Shown: positions 34,708 through 43,272 of the stretch, in pieces
Position numbering within the stretch: the stretch's first letter is position 1
Layout of the letters: each line of letters starts with the position of its first letter
Assembly (NCBI RefSeq): GCF_003234365.2
Contig: NZ_CP126260.1
Span: 2,542,001 to 2,606,000, forward strand
Source of the DNA: Curtobacterium sp. MCJR17_020
Lineage (GTDB): Bacteria; Actinomycetota; Actinomycetes; Actinomycetales; Microbacteriaceae
Direction of reading: 5' to 3'
Length of the DNA stretch: 64,000 bases
Program-made: the position numbers and the translations under genes
Notes under the pieces: generated by a model
The model's input: the letters and a program-made list of their open reading frames with translations, nothing else
What the model was told of the DNA's origin: nothing
The model's database searches: none

Positions 34708-36555
34708 TCAGGCGCGGAGGCGGGCGTGCTCGGTACGGGCCGCCCCGAGCAGTACGGCGGCTCGGGCATCGAAGGAGTGCTCCGCTGCGATGCGCGACGC
34801 GACCGCCGCCCGTTCGGCAGCGGACGGCCACACTCGCGCCGGGTCGAGGAGCGCGGCGAGCTCGTCACGGGAACGCGCCACCGCGAGCGTCGGGACGTCG
34901 AGCACCTCGGGCAGCCCGGCGACCTCGTCCGTCACGACGACTCCCCCGGACGCCAGCACGTCGAACACCCGGTTCGACACGAAGCCACCGGCCGCCATGT
35001 CCGCCCAGTGGTCGTTGAGCACCACGCGCGCCGAGGCGTAGGCCGTGGCGACCTCGGCCCGGCTCAGCGACGGTTTGCCGAGCGCTGCGTCGGGGACCAC
35101 GCCCTGCCACGCCGGGCCGTGCACGCGGAGGTCGGCTCCGAGCGCCACGGCATCGGCGACCACCGGGCGCGCGGCGCCGCGGGTCGAGCCGACGAACACC
35201 ACCCGGTCGGCGTCGGGGCTCGTCGTCGCCCGCGCACCCGGGTGGAACACCGCGGGGTCGGTCGCCTGCAGCAGCGTGCGGACCGGGACCCCCGACCGTG
35301 CTGCGGCCGCAGCAGCCCAGACCGGCCCGGCGGCGAACGCCGCGTCGAACGACCGGAGCTCGGTGTCCGAGACGTCGTCGGGGTGGCTGATCACCCAGAG
35401 GAGGTTCACCGACGCGGGGTTCGGCGGCACCCGGTCGAGCCCGCGGATCACGAGCGTCACGTCGTCCGAGGCGTCGTCGTCCCGCACGTGGGCGTCGCGG
35501 CGGTCGATCCGGACACGCTGCCCGAGCCGCTCGAGTGCCCCGGCCAGCTCGGCGGCGAAGTGCACGTCGCCCCAGCCGTCACCCTCGGGCCCGGCGGGAG
35601 CGGCGATCTTCAGCGACCAGGTGAGCGGGTCGGTGACGCTGCTGGTCGTCCGGCGGACCGGTGTCACGGGTCGCGCTCCCCACGGTGGCAGCGGCGGCCC
35701 GGCGGAGACCGCAGCGCCCCGGCCGTCGACCGAGTCCCGTCTCGCGTCCCGCCACGACGAGAACACGTCCACGGTGGCAGCGTCGATCGTCCGCCCGGGT
35801 TCAGCGAGTCGGACGGTCTCGCCGACGTCCTCCACCAGGATCGTTGGACCCGACTGCGGTCGCTGGCGCACAGCGCACGCGTGCGTCCACCCGACGAGCG
35901 TCGTCGGCTCGTCCGTGAGCACGGGCGCAGGGACGATCGCGGCCCGGGGCACAGCGAGCACGGGTTGATCGGCACCGAACACCGAGCCCCCCGTGCCGAA
36001 CGGACGGTCGTCCGACCACGGGAGAGCGCCGGGACGGATGAGCAGTGCACCGTTCCGCGCCGAACCGTCCGCCGTGCGCACCGAGGCCTGCACCAGGCGG
36101 TGGACTCCGGTCTCGGCGAGTGCCCGGAGGCCAGCGGCATCGATCGTCACCGATGTGTCGACGAGCACGAGGACCCGTCCGACCCCGGCGACGAGGCCGG
36201 CGTTGATCGCGGACCCCAGGCCGTCGACCGGCACGGTGCGCACCCACGGCAGGCGACGACCGAACGGATCGCGCGGCGAGGCGTCGGCGACGTAGCTCAC
36301 GGCGCGGACGTCAGTGCCGCGGCCGAAGGCCTCGCGGGCGACGGCGACGAGGCGCGCGACCTCGGCGTGCCGGTCGGACCGGGTCGTGACGAGGACCGTG
36401 ACGTCCTGGTCCGGGTGCGGCAGGGGGTCGTCGAAGCCAGCCACGCGGACGACGTCGGTCGTCGCTGCGGGCGCGGGACGGGCCTCCCGGTCGGGGTGCT
36501 CGGCAGCCGTCGTGTCGCGACGACGGCGACCGAACCACCCAGAACCGGAGGCCAC
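34708..36555 (-). CDS. Two-domain glycosyltransferase: degenerate GT2 plus CgeB-like GT-B
   Basis: 615 residues. Residues ~30-270 resemble a GT2 fold (DVTVLVTTRSDRHAEVARLVAV ... GLGSAINAGLVAGVGRVLVLVDTSVTIDAAGL), but the metal-binding DxD is D-T-S, so this half may be inactive. Residues ~310-610 form a GT-B domain: SLKIAAPAGPEGDGWGDVHFAAELAGALE, LLWVISHPDDVSDTELRSFDAAFAAGP, VVFVGSTRG and GFVSNRVFDVLASGGVVVTDEVAGLPEV, as in CgeB-like glycosyltransferases. Start GTG at 36555, 8 bases after the rmlA stop, so it ends the rmlC-rmlA operon and probably uses dTDP-rhamnose. Confidence 0.85.
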   Translation of the reverse strand: MASGSGWFGRRRRDTTAAEHPDREARPAPAATTDVVRVAGFDDPLPHPDQDVTVLVTTRSDRHAEVARLVAVAREAFGRGTDVRAVSYVADASPRDPFGRRLPWVRTVPVDGLGSAINAGLVAGVGRVLVLVDTSVTIDAAGLRALAETGVHRLVQASVRTADGSARNGALLIRPGALPWSDDRPFGTGGSVFGADQPVLAVPRAAIVPAPVLTDEPTTLVGWTHACAVRQRPQSGPTILVEDVGETVRLAEPGRTIDAATVDVFSSWRDARRDSVDGRGAAVSAGPPLPPWGARPVTPVRRTTSSVTDPLTWSLKIAAPAGPEGDGWGDVHFAAELAGALERLGQRVRIDRRDAHVRDDDASDDVTLVIRGLDRVPPNPASVNLLWVISHPDDVSDTELRSFDAAFAAGPVWAAAAAARSGVPVRTLLQATDPAVFHPGARATTSPDADRVVFVGSTRGAARPVVADAVALGADLRVHGPAWQGVVPDAALGKPSLSRAEVATAYASARVVLNDHWADMAAGGFVSNRVFDVLASGGVVVTDEVAGLPEVLDVPTLAVARSRDELAALLDPARVWPSAAERAAVASRIAAEHSFDARAAVLLGAARTEHARLRA

Positions 36556-36563
36556 GGGCGGTG

Positions 36564-37427
36564 CTAGGCGCCGAGGAGCCGCTGGAGGTAGACGCCGTAG
36601 CCGCCCTTGACGAGCGGCGCGGCGAGCTCGGCGAGCTGCGCGTCGTCGATCCAGCCGTTGCGCCAGGCGATCTCCTCGATGCACCCGATCTTGAAGCCCT
36701 GGCGGTCCTCGATGACCTTGACGTACTCGGACGCCTGCATCATCGACTCGAACGTGCCGGTGTCGAGCCACGCGGTGCCACGGTCGAGGACCTGCACGCC
36801 GAGTTCACCGGCCTCGAGGTAGCGCTCGTTGACCGTCGAGATCTCGAGCTCGCCACGGGCGCTCGGCTCGATCGTCTTCGCGATCTCGATGACCTTGTTG
36901 TCGTAGAAGTACAGGCCGGGGACGGCGTAGTTCGACTTCGGCTCGGCCGGCTTCTCCTCGATGGAGACGGCCGTGAAGTCGTCGTCGAACTCCACGACGC
37001 CGTAGGCCTTCGGGTCGGCCACGTGGTACGCGAAGATCGTCGCACCGTCGACCTCGGTGTTCTTCCGCAGGTTCGTGCCGAGGCCGGTGCCGTGGAAGAT
37101 GTTGTCGCCGAGGACGAGTGCGACGCTGTCGTCGCCGATGAAGTCCTCGCCGATGACGAAGGCCTGCGCGAGCCCGTCCGGGGACGGCTGCACGGCGTAC
37201 TGGATCTCCATGCCGAAGGCGGAGCCGTCGCCGAGCAGGGCCTTGAACTGCTCGTTGTACTCCGGCGTCGTGATGACGAGCACTTCGCGGATGCCGGCCA
37301 TCATCAGGGTCGACAGGGGGTAGTAGACCATCGGCTTGTCGTAGATCGGCATGAGTTGCTTGCTGATGCCCTTGGTGATCGGCCAGAGGCGCGTGCCGGA
37401 TCCACCGGCGAGGATGATGCCCTTCAT
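36564..37427 (-). CDS. rmlA: Glucose-1-phosphate thymidylyltransferase
   Basis: 287 residues. First step of dTDP-L-rhamnose synthesis: glucose-1-phosphate + dTTP to dTDP-glucose. Seen: GGSGTRLWPITKGISKQLMPIYDKPM (nucleotide loop), YAVQPSPDGLAQAFVIG, LVLGDNIFHG (metal Asp), YGVVEFDDD, EEKPAEPKSNYAVPGLYFYD, and RGTAWLDTGTFESMMQAS. Length matches RmlA enzymes. Translated from an ATG 21 bases after rmlC with an AAGGAAG ribosome site. Confidence 0.97.
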   Translation of the reverse strand: MKGIILAGGSGTRLWPITKGISKQLMPIYDKPMVYYPLSTLMMAGIREVLVITTPEYNEQFKALLGDGSAFGMEIQYAVQPSPDGLAQAFVIGEDFIGDDSVALVLGDNIFHGTGLGTNLRKNTEVDGATIFAYHVADPKAYGVVEFDDDFTAVSIEEKPAEPKSNYAVPGLYFYDNKVIEIAKTIEPSARGELEISTVNERYLEAGELGVQVLDRGTAWLDTGTFESMMQASEYVKVIEDRQGFKIGCIEEIAWRNGWIDDAQLAELAAPLVKGGYGVYLQRLLGA

Positions 37428-37448
37428 CGAGATCGCTTCCTTACTTCG

Positions 37449-38057
37449 TTACTTCGTCGTGCGGAGGGACTCGGTGTAGGCCACGCACTCCTCGTACGTC
37501 GGCAGCAGACCGGCGGCAGCGGCCGCTTCGAGCGTCGGGGCGCTCGTGTCCTTCTCGGAGAGCACCGGCTCACCGATGCCGTCCGGCAGTTCGAGCCCGA
37601 CGGTCGGGTCGAGGATCGTGATCCCCTTCTCGCGCTGGGGGTCGTAGTGCGCGCTGACCAGGTAGTTCACGGTGGAGTGGTCCTCGAGCGCGACGATCGC
37701 GTGGCCGAGGCCCTCGGACAGGTACACGGCCTTGCGGTCGACGTCGTCGATGCGGACCGAGTCCCACTGCCCGAACGTCGGCGAACCGACGCGGATGTCG
37801 ACGATGTAGTCGATGAAGGCGCCACGGACGGCGGTGACGTACTTCGCCTGGCTCGGGGCGACGAGGGCGTAGTGGATGCCCCGCGCGACGCCGGCCGACG
37901 AGATCGACATGTTCACCTGGCGGAGGTCCAGCGGGTGACCGACCGTCTCCTCGAGGACGTCGGCCCGGTACGCCTCGAGGAATGCTCCTCGTGCGTCGCC
38001 GTGCTGGACGGGCGTGAACTCCCACGCGCCGGGGATCTTCAGTTCGCGGATCTGCAC
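37449..38057 (-). CDS. rmlC: dTDP-4-dehydrorhamnose 3,5-epimerase
   Basis: 202 residues. Third step of dTDP-rhamnose synthesis, double epimerisation at C3 and C5. Cupin fold with the active-site block VARGIHYALVAPSQAKYVTAVRG (His of the catalytic dyad in RGIHY), then YIVDIRVGSPTFGQWDSV, and YLSEGLGHAIVALEDHSTVNYLVSAHYDP (Tyr/His side). Slightly longer than the 180-residue core, with a C-terminal helical extension (EEAAAAAGLLPTYEECVAYTESL-like). First gene of the minus-strand operon rmlC-rmlA-glycosyltransferase. Confidence 0.93.
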   Translation of the reverse strand: MQIRELKIPGAWEFTPVQHGDARGAFLEAYRADVLEETVGHPLDLRQVNMSISSAGVARGIHYALVAPSQAKYVTAVRGAFIDYIVDIRVGSPTFGQWDSVRIDDVDRKAVYLSEGLGHAIVALEDHSTVNYLVSAHYDPQREKGITILDPTVGLELPDGIGEPVLSEKDTSAPTLEAAAAAGLLPTYEECVAYTESLRTTK

Positions 38058-38063
38058 CGGGGA

Positions 38064-38069
38064 AGCCTA
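38064..38069 (-). promoter_or_regulatory. Probable -10 element (TAGGCT) of the rmlC-rmlA operon, leaderless type
   Basis: TAGGCT on the minus strand, 6 nt before the rmlC ATG at 38057. Confidence 0.55.
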
Positions 38070-38087
38070 GCAAGGTGGCGCATCGCA

Positions 38088-38093
38088 TAGGCT
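38088..38093 (+). promoter_or_regulatory. Possible -10 element (TAGGCT) of the plus-strand GT2-DUF2142-rml operon
   Basis: TAGGCT 62 nt before the GTG at 38156; would give a leader of about 55 nt. Back-to-back with the rmlC promoter, 19 bases apart. Confidence 0.4.
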
Positions 38094-38155
38094 GTCCTGG
38101 TTCTGTGCCCCGCGCCCCGCGCGCTGCGACTCCCGAAACGAGACCAAGCGAGCCC

Positions 38156-39097
38156 GTGAAGCTATTCGTCCAGATCCCCTGCCTCAACGAGGAGAACACC
38201 CTCGCCAGCGTCATCGACTCGATCCCGCGTGAGATCGACGGCATCGACGAGATCGAGATCCTGGTCATCAACGACGGCAGCACCGACCGCACCGTCGAGG
38301 TCGCCAAGGAGCACGGCGTCAAGCACTTCGTGCACCACACGACCAACATGGGGCTCGCCCGGTCGTTCCGCGACGGCGTCGACTACGCCCTGCTGCACGG
38401 TGCCGACATCGTCGTCAACACCGACGGCGACAACCAGTACCCGCAGGCGCAGATCGCCGAACTCGTCCAGCCGATCCTGCGCAAGGAAGCCGAGATCGTC
38501 ATCGGCGACCGGCAGACCCGCACGATCGAGCACTTCTCCGGCTTCAAGAAGCTCATGCAGCGCTTCGGGTCGTGGGTCGCCAGCCGCGCCGCCGGGCTCG
38601 ACCTGCCCGACGCCGCGAGCGGGTTCCGCGCCTACTCGAAGTACTCGCTGATCCGCCTGAACATCGTCACGCGCTTCAGCTACTGCATGGAGACCATCGT
38701 GCAGGCCGGCTACAAGCGCCTGGCGATCGCGTCGGTACCGATCACGACGAACCCGAAGACGCGCGAGTCCCGGCTGTTCAGCAACATCTTCCAGCACATG
38801 TTCGAGTCCGGTTCGGCGATCGCCCGGGTGTACCTGATGTACCGGCCGATGGCGCTCTTCGCCTGGGTCAGCGTGATCCTGGGCGGACTCGGGCTCTGGC
38901 CGCTCGTCCGCTACCTGGTGCTGCTCGCGATGCAGACCCCCGGCAACCACCTGCAGTCGATCATCCTCGGTGTGGTGCTGCTCATCACGGCGCTGCTCTC
39001 CATCGTGATCGGCGTCGTCGCCGACCTCACCCGCCTCAACCGCACGCTGGCCGAGGAGCAGCTCGACCTGCAGAAACTGCAGCGGTATGGCGACTGA
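38156..39097 (+). CDS. GT2-family glycosyltransferase with C-terminal membrane helices
   Basis: 313 residues. GT-A core: FVQIPCLNEENTLASVIDSI, ILVINDGSTDRTVEVAKEHG, NMGLARSFRDGVDYALLHGADIVVNTDGDNQY (DxD = TDGD) and PDAASGFRAYSKYSL. The last ~90 residues carry two membrane helices (MALFAWVSVILGGLGLWPLVRYLVL and SIILGVVLLITALLSIVIGVV) in the DPM1/GtrB style, so the enzyme is membrane-attached and likely loads a sugar onto polyprenyl phosphate. The following gene starts 11 bases before its stop. Confidence 0.92.
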   Translation: MKLFVQIPCLNEENTLASVIDSIPREIDGIDEIEILVINDGSTDRTVEVAKEHGVKHFVHHTTNMGLARSFRDGVDYALLHGADIVVNTDGDNQYPQAQIAELVQPILRKEAEIVIGDRQTRTIEHFSGFKKLMQRFGSWVASRAAGLDLPDAASGFRAYSKYSLIRLNIVTRFSYCMETIVQAGYKRLAIASVPITTNPKTRESRLFSNIFQHMFESGSAIARVYLMYRPMALFAWVSVILGGLGLWPLVRYLVLLAMQTPGNHLQSIILGVVLLITALLSIVIGVVADLTRLNRTLAEEQLDLQKLQRYGD

Positions 39098-40646
39098 CAC
39101 GGCCCCGGCCGTGTCAGGCACCGTCGCCCGCCCACGGGTCGGCCGTGCCGAGCGCGTCGTCGTCATCGCCCTGACGGTCGCCTTCGCCGCCGTCCTGGCG
39201 GTCTGGGCGATCGTGACGACCACCTACAAGGCGCCGGACGAGCCGACGCACGTCGACGCCGTCCTGCACCTGGCGATCGGTGACGCCTGGCCGGAGCCGG
39301 GCGCGATGCACTACCTCAACGCCACGCACGACACGCAGATCAGCAACCTGCGACAGCCGGCGTCGGACAACGCGACGTGGGGCCAGCTGCTGCGGGAGTT
39401 CCCCGGCGTGCACCCGACGAGCATCGACCAGATGTCGCAGCACCCGCCCACGTACTACGCGCTGGCCGCCGGGGTGCTCCACCTGGTGCACTTCGAGGAC
39501 CTGCGGTGGGACCACGCCGTGATGGCCCTGCGGCTGTTCGACGCCCTGCTCGTGCTGCCCCTGCCGTTCCTGGCGTGGGCCACCGTGCGTCGACTGACCG
39601 GCTCGCCCCGGGCTGCCGTGGTCGGCGGGGCGGCGATCCTGGCCGTCCCCGAGATCGCGTCGATCGGTACCTCGGTGACGAACGACGCCCTGATGCTGCC
39701 CCTCGCGGGTGCGCTGGTGTACTTCGTCGTCCGGCTGCTGACGGGCGACCAGCGGGTGCGGACCACGGTGTGGATCGGCCTGCTGCTCGGCGCGATGCTG
39801 CTGACGAAGGGAACCGCCCTGCCCGCGGTCCCCTTCGTCGGGATCGCGGTGATGGCGGCGGGCTGCACCCGCGCGACCGTCTGGCGGAACGTGCTGCGCA
39901 CCACCTGGACGCTGGGGATCGCCGGTGTCGTCGGTGGGTGGTGGTGGCTGCGGAACATCCTCGTGTACCACGCGATCCAGCCCGACGGCATGGCCTACGC
40001 CCGTCCGTCGATGCCGTTCCCGGACGACACCGCCGCCAGTCCGGAGGTCTTCCTGCGCGACTACTGGAACGGCGTGACCCGCACGTTCTGGGGCAGCGTC
40101 GGCGGCCTGACGCAGTTCCAGTTCGCCCAGTTCCTGATCGACGGCCTGACCATCGTGTCGATCGCCGGCATCGTCGTCTGGGCGTTCCGCCGCGGCCCGT
40201 CGCTGCGGCCCGCGATCGTCCTGGCGTCGTACCCCGTCATCCTGATCGCCCTGCACATGCAGAGCGGGTGGGGCGGCTACGTGCGGAACACGATCGTCGC
40301 CGGCACCCAGGGGCGCTACTACTACCCCACCCTCATCGCCCTGATCGCCCTGAGCGCCCTGGCCTGGCGGCGCGTGACCGTCACCGCGGCCGGCGCCACA
40401 CGACTGGCCGTCGGCATGTCCGTCGCAGCGACGGCCATCGCCCTCTACGGCGTCGTCTACGCGCTCCGGGCGTTCGGCCGCGACGCCGCGTTCTGGATCG
40501 ACGAGTTCTCGATCGTCAAGTTCGACCAGTACGGCATGCTCGCCGCCGGCGGGAACTTCACGCTGGCCACTGTGGCAGCGGTCGCGCTGATCGCCACGGC
40601 GGTCCTGCTGGTGCGTTTCGTGCGCCGGACGGCGGTGACGGTGTGA
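39087..40646 (+). CDS. DUF2142 family polytopic membrane protein (1)
   Basis: 519 residues, about eleven membrane helices. After helix 1 the outer loop reads YKAPDEPTHVDAVLHLAIGD and later QMSQHPPTYYALAAGVLHL. The DE and HPP(T)Y motifs recur in the paralogues at 40643 and 51955 and resemble the acidic loop of GT-C glycosyltransferases that use polyprenyl-linked donors. DUF2142 proteins are common in surface-polysaccharide loci with no established activity. Overlaps the GT2 gene by 11 bases and the next by 4, in the same operon. Confidence 0.9.
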   Translation: MATDTAPAVSGTVARPRVGRAERVVVIALTVAFAAVLAVWAIVTTTYKAPDEPTHVDAVLHLAIGDAWPEPGAMHYLNATHDTQISNLRQPASDNATWGQLLREFPGVHPTSIDQMSQHPPTYYALAAGVLHLVHFEDLRWDHAVMALRLFDALLVLPLPFLAWATVRRLTGSPRAAVVGGAAILAVPEIASIGTSVTNDALMLPLAGALVYFVVRLLTGDQRVRTTVWIGLLLGAMLLTKGTALPAVPFVGIAVMAAGCTRATVWRNVLRTTWTLGIAGVVGGWWWLRNILVYHAIQPDGMAYARPSMPFPDDTAASPEVFLRDYWNGVTRTFWGSVGGLTQFQFAQFLIDGLTIVSIAGIVVWAFRRGPSLRPAIVLASYPVILIALHMQSGWGGYVRNTIVAGTQGRYYYPTLIALIALSALAWRRVTVTAAGATRLAVGMSVAATAIALYGVVYALRAFGRDAAFWIDEFSIVKFDQYGMLAAGGNFTLATVAAVALIATAVLLVRFVRRTAVTV

Positions 40647-42289
40647 CCGCCCGCCGCGAGTGGGTCGTGCTCGGCACGATCACGGCCGCATGGCTGGGCT
40701 TGCTGCTCGGCTTCGCCCTGCTCACCCCCGCGTTCGGCGCTCCCGACGAGCCCGCCCACGTCGACGCCGCGTTCCGGTTGGCGCTCGGCCTCGGGTGGCC
40801 GCACGGCGGCGAGATGCACTACCTCGCTGCGATCCGGCAGATCGTGGAGCACCCGGTGCCCGCCGTCGACCGCCCCACGGTCGACGCGCTCCTGGCAGCG
40901 GTCCCCGGCGACTCCCCCGCGATCGACCCGATGTCGCAGAACCCGCCGACGTACTGGCTCGTCGCCGCGGGCATCCTGCGCCTGATCCGCTTCGGGGCGC
41001 ACGACTGGGCCACCTCGGTGCTCGTCCTGCGCCTGTTCGACGTCGTGCTCGTGACCGCGCTGCCCGTGCTCGTGTGGGCGACCGTCCGCCGGGTGACGCG
41101 GTCGCCACGGACCGCCCTGGTCGCACCGCTGCTGCTCTTCGCGGTGCCGCAGCTCGCGCAGGTCGCCGCCGGCGTGACGTCGTGGGCGCCGATGATCCTG
41201 CTCGGCGCCGTGCTCGTGTGGCTGAGCGTGCGCGTGCTCACCGGTGACCGGTCGTGGTGGACCACGGCCGGGTTGGCCGTGGCGGTGACCGGCCTTGCAG
41301 CGATCAGCGCACTCGGCCTGCTGGCAGTGCCGTTCGTCGTGCTCGTGTTCGCGCTGGCCCGCGACGAGCGCGACGAGCGCGACGAGCGCGACGAGCGCGA
41401 CCGCGACCGCGACCGCGACCAGCGCACCGCACGTCCGTGGCGCCGCGCGGCCCTGCACGCCGGCGTGGTCGTCGTCGCCGCCGCCGCGGTGTCCGGCTGG
41501 TGGTGGGTCCGCACGCTGCTCGTCAGCGGGACCCTGCTGCCGGACGCCCTGCGCGGCGTCACCACGGTGCAGCCGTACCCGTCGGGCGGCGCGAACCCCG
41601 GCGCGTTCGCCGGTCGGCAGTGGGACGGCCTGACCGCCTCGTTCTTCGGGGACTTCGGCGCGAACCAGTGGCCACTGCCGCCCATGGTCGTCGACGCCCT
41701 GGCGATCGTCGGTCTCGTCGCCCTCGGCTGGTCGTACGCGCGTCGTGGCGCCGGACGCCGGGTGATGACCATCGCCCTGGTCTGGCCGGTGCTCGTCGTC
41801 GTCGCGACCCTTGCCTACAACTGGCGGAACTACCTCGGCACCCACCAGGGCAACGGGCTGCAGGGCCGGTTCCTGTTCGTGGCCGTCGTCGCCCTCGTGC
41901 TGTCGCAGGCCGTGGCGTGGCGTGCCCTGGTCGTCCGTCCGGAACTGCGCCGTCGGCTCGCCCGGATCGCCGCCGTCGGCTCGTTCGCCATCGCCCTGTA
42001 CGGCATCGGCATCGCGTACCGCGGCGCGTGGGAGAACGTCCAGTTCCGGGTCACCCCCGGCGGCCTGTCGGCGATGGCCGGTGGCTCGCTCGCCGGGCCG
42101 CTCCCGATCGCGCTGGCCGGCGCGCTGTTCCTCGCCGCCGCCGTCGCAGCCGCCGTGTTCGTCTGGCGCGCGGCCGCAGTGCCGAGCACCACGGCCGCCG
42201 TGCCGAGCACCACGACCACCCCCGTCACCGGGCTCCCGCTAGAATCGCCGCCGACCCACGAACCGACCGTCAGGAAAGAGAACTCGTGA
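40643..42289 (+). CDS. DUF2142 family polytopic membrane protein (2), with charged repeat loop
   Basis: 548 residues, GTG in a GTGA overlap. Same plan as the preceding protein: FGAPDEPAHVDAAFRLALGLGW, DPMSQNPPTYWLVAAGILRL. A cytoplasmic loop carries the repeat RDERDERDERDERDRDRDRD (residues ~240-259), a tandem DNA repeat; an in-frame change in unit number would only alter loop length. A C-terminal Ala/Thr tail follows the last helix. Ends in a GTGA overlap with rmlB. Confidence 0.9.
   Translation: MTARREWVVLGTITAAWLGLLLGFALLTPAFGAPDEPAHVDAAFRLALGLGWPHGGEMHYLAAIRQIVEHPVPAVDRPTVDALLAAVPGDSPAIDPMSQNPPTYWLVAAGILRLIRFGAHDWATSVLVLRLFDVVLVTALPVLVWATVRRVTRSPRTALVAPLLLFAVPQLAQVAAGVTSWAPMILLGAVLVWLSVRVLTGDRSWWTTAGLAVAVTGLAAISALGLLAVPFVVLVFALARDERDERDERDERDRDRDRDQRTARPWRRAALHAGVVVVAAAAVSGWWWVRTLLVSGTLLPDALRGVTTVQPYPSGGANPGAFAGRQWDGLTASFFGDFGANQWPLPPMVVDALAIVGLVALGWSYARRGAGRRVMTIALVWPVLVVVATLAYNWRNYLGTHQGNGLQGRFLFVAVVALVLSQAVAWRALVVRPELRRRLARIAAVGSFAIALYGIGIAYRGAWENVQFRVTPGGLSAMAGGSLAGPLPIALAGALFLAAAVAAAVFVWRAAAVPSTTAAVPSTTTTPVTGLPLESPPTHEPTVRKENS
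41361..41419 (+). repeat. Tandem 9-bp repeat GCGACGAGC followed by CGCGAC repeats
   Basis: Four copies of GCGACGAGC, then (CGCGAC)n, inside the second DUF2142 gene. The 9- and 6-base periods keep the reading frame; slippage would change protein length in steps of 3 or 2 residues. Confidence 0.85.
42240..42245 (+). promoter_or_regulatory. Possible internal -10 element (TAGAAT) before rmlB
   Basis: TAGAAT inside the end of the DUF2142 gene; transcription would start near 42252, and rmlB (42286) has an AGGAAAGAG ribosome site. Confidence 0.45.
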
Positions 42290-43272
42290 AGATCCTCGTC
42301 ACCGGAGGGGCCGGCTTCATCGGCTCGAACTTCGTCCGCCGCACCCTGGAGGACGCGTACCCCGGCCTCGAGGGCGCCGAGGTCGTCGTCTACGACGCGC
42401 TGACCTACTCCGGCAACGAAGCGAACCTCGCACCGGTCGCCGACTCCCCCCGCTACACCTTCGTGCACGGCGACATCCGCGACGCCGCGAAGCTCGACGA
42501 GGTCGTCCCGACGGTCGACGCGATCGTGCACTTCGCCGCCGAGTCCCACGTCGACCGCTCGGTCCGCGACTCCGGCATCTTCGTCGAGACGAACGTCGTC
42601 GGCACCCAGCGCCTGCTCGACGCTGCGCTCCGCCACGGCACCGAGCGCTTCGTGCACGTCTCCACCGACGAGGTCTACGGCTCCATCAGCGAGGGCTCGT
42701 GGGACGAGGAGCGCCCGCTCGAGCCGAACTCCCCGTACTCGGCGTCGAAGGCCGGCAGCGACCTGCTCGCCCGCAGCTACCACCGCACCCACGGGCTGAA
42801 CCTCTCGATCACGCGCTGCTCGAACAACTACGGGCCGTACCACTTCCCCGAGAAGGTCATCCCGCTCTTCGTCACGAACCTCATCGACGACGTGCACGTC
42901 CCGCTGTACGGCGAGGGCAACAACATCCGCGACTGGCTGCACGTCGACGACCACACCCGCGGCATCGCGATGGTCCTGACCCGTGGCCGCGCCGGCGAGA
43001 TCTACAACATCGGTGGCGGCACCGAGCTCACCAACAAGGAGCTCACGCAGCTGCTCCTCGACGCCACCGGCAAGGACTGGTCGTACGTCGACCGCGTCGC
43101 CGACCGCCTCGGGCACGACCTGCGCTACTCGGTCGACATCTCGAAGATCCAGGCCGAGCTCGGCTACGAGCCGCAGGTCCCCTTCGAGCAGGGCCTGGCC
43201 GACGTCGTGCAGTGGTACCGCGACAACCGTTCGTGGTGGGAGCCGCTCAAGGAGCGCGCAGCGATCGCATGA
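42286..43272 (+). CDS. rmlB: dTDP-glucose 4,6-dehydratase
   Basis: 328 residues. Second step of dTDP-rhamnose synthesis (dTDP-glucose to dTDP-4-keto-6-deoxyglucose), NAD-dependent SDR. Seen: LVTGGAGFIGSNFVRRTL, VVYDALTYSGNEANL, HFAAESHVDRSV, HVSTDEVYGS (catalytic Thr-Asp-Glu), YSASKAGSDLLARSY (Tyr/Lys), TRCSNNYGPYHFPEKVIPLF, GEGNNIRDWLHVDDHTRGI and the C-terminal VQWYRDN. GTG start in a GTGA overlap; strong ribosome site. Confidence 0.97.
   Translation: MKILVTGGAGFIGSNFVRRTLEDAYPGLEGAEVVVYDALTYSGNEANLAPVADSPRYTFVHGDIRDAAKLDEVVPTVDAIVHFAAESHVDRSVRDSGIFVETNVVGTQRLLDAALRHGTERFVHVSTDEVYGSISEGSWDEERPLEPNSPYSASKAGSDLLARSYHRTHGLNLSITRCSNNYGPYHFPEKVIPLFVTNLIDDVHVPLYGEGNNIRDWLHVDDHTRGIAMVLTRGRAGEIYNIGGGTELTNKELTQLLLDATGKDWSYVDRVADRLGHDLRYSVDISKIQAELGYEPQVPFEQGLADVVQWYRDNRSWWEPLKERAAIA

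Noticed and set aside
31264..36490. GACGGGCCTCCCGGTC and GACGGGAGGCCCGG segments inside genes as members of the hairpin family
   Set aside because: They lack the inverted partner arm and are explained by coding (Arg/Glu/Ala/Gly codons); kept only as a caution.
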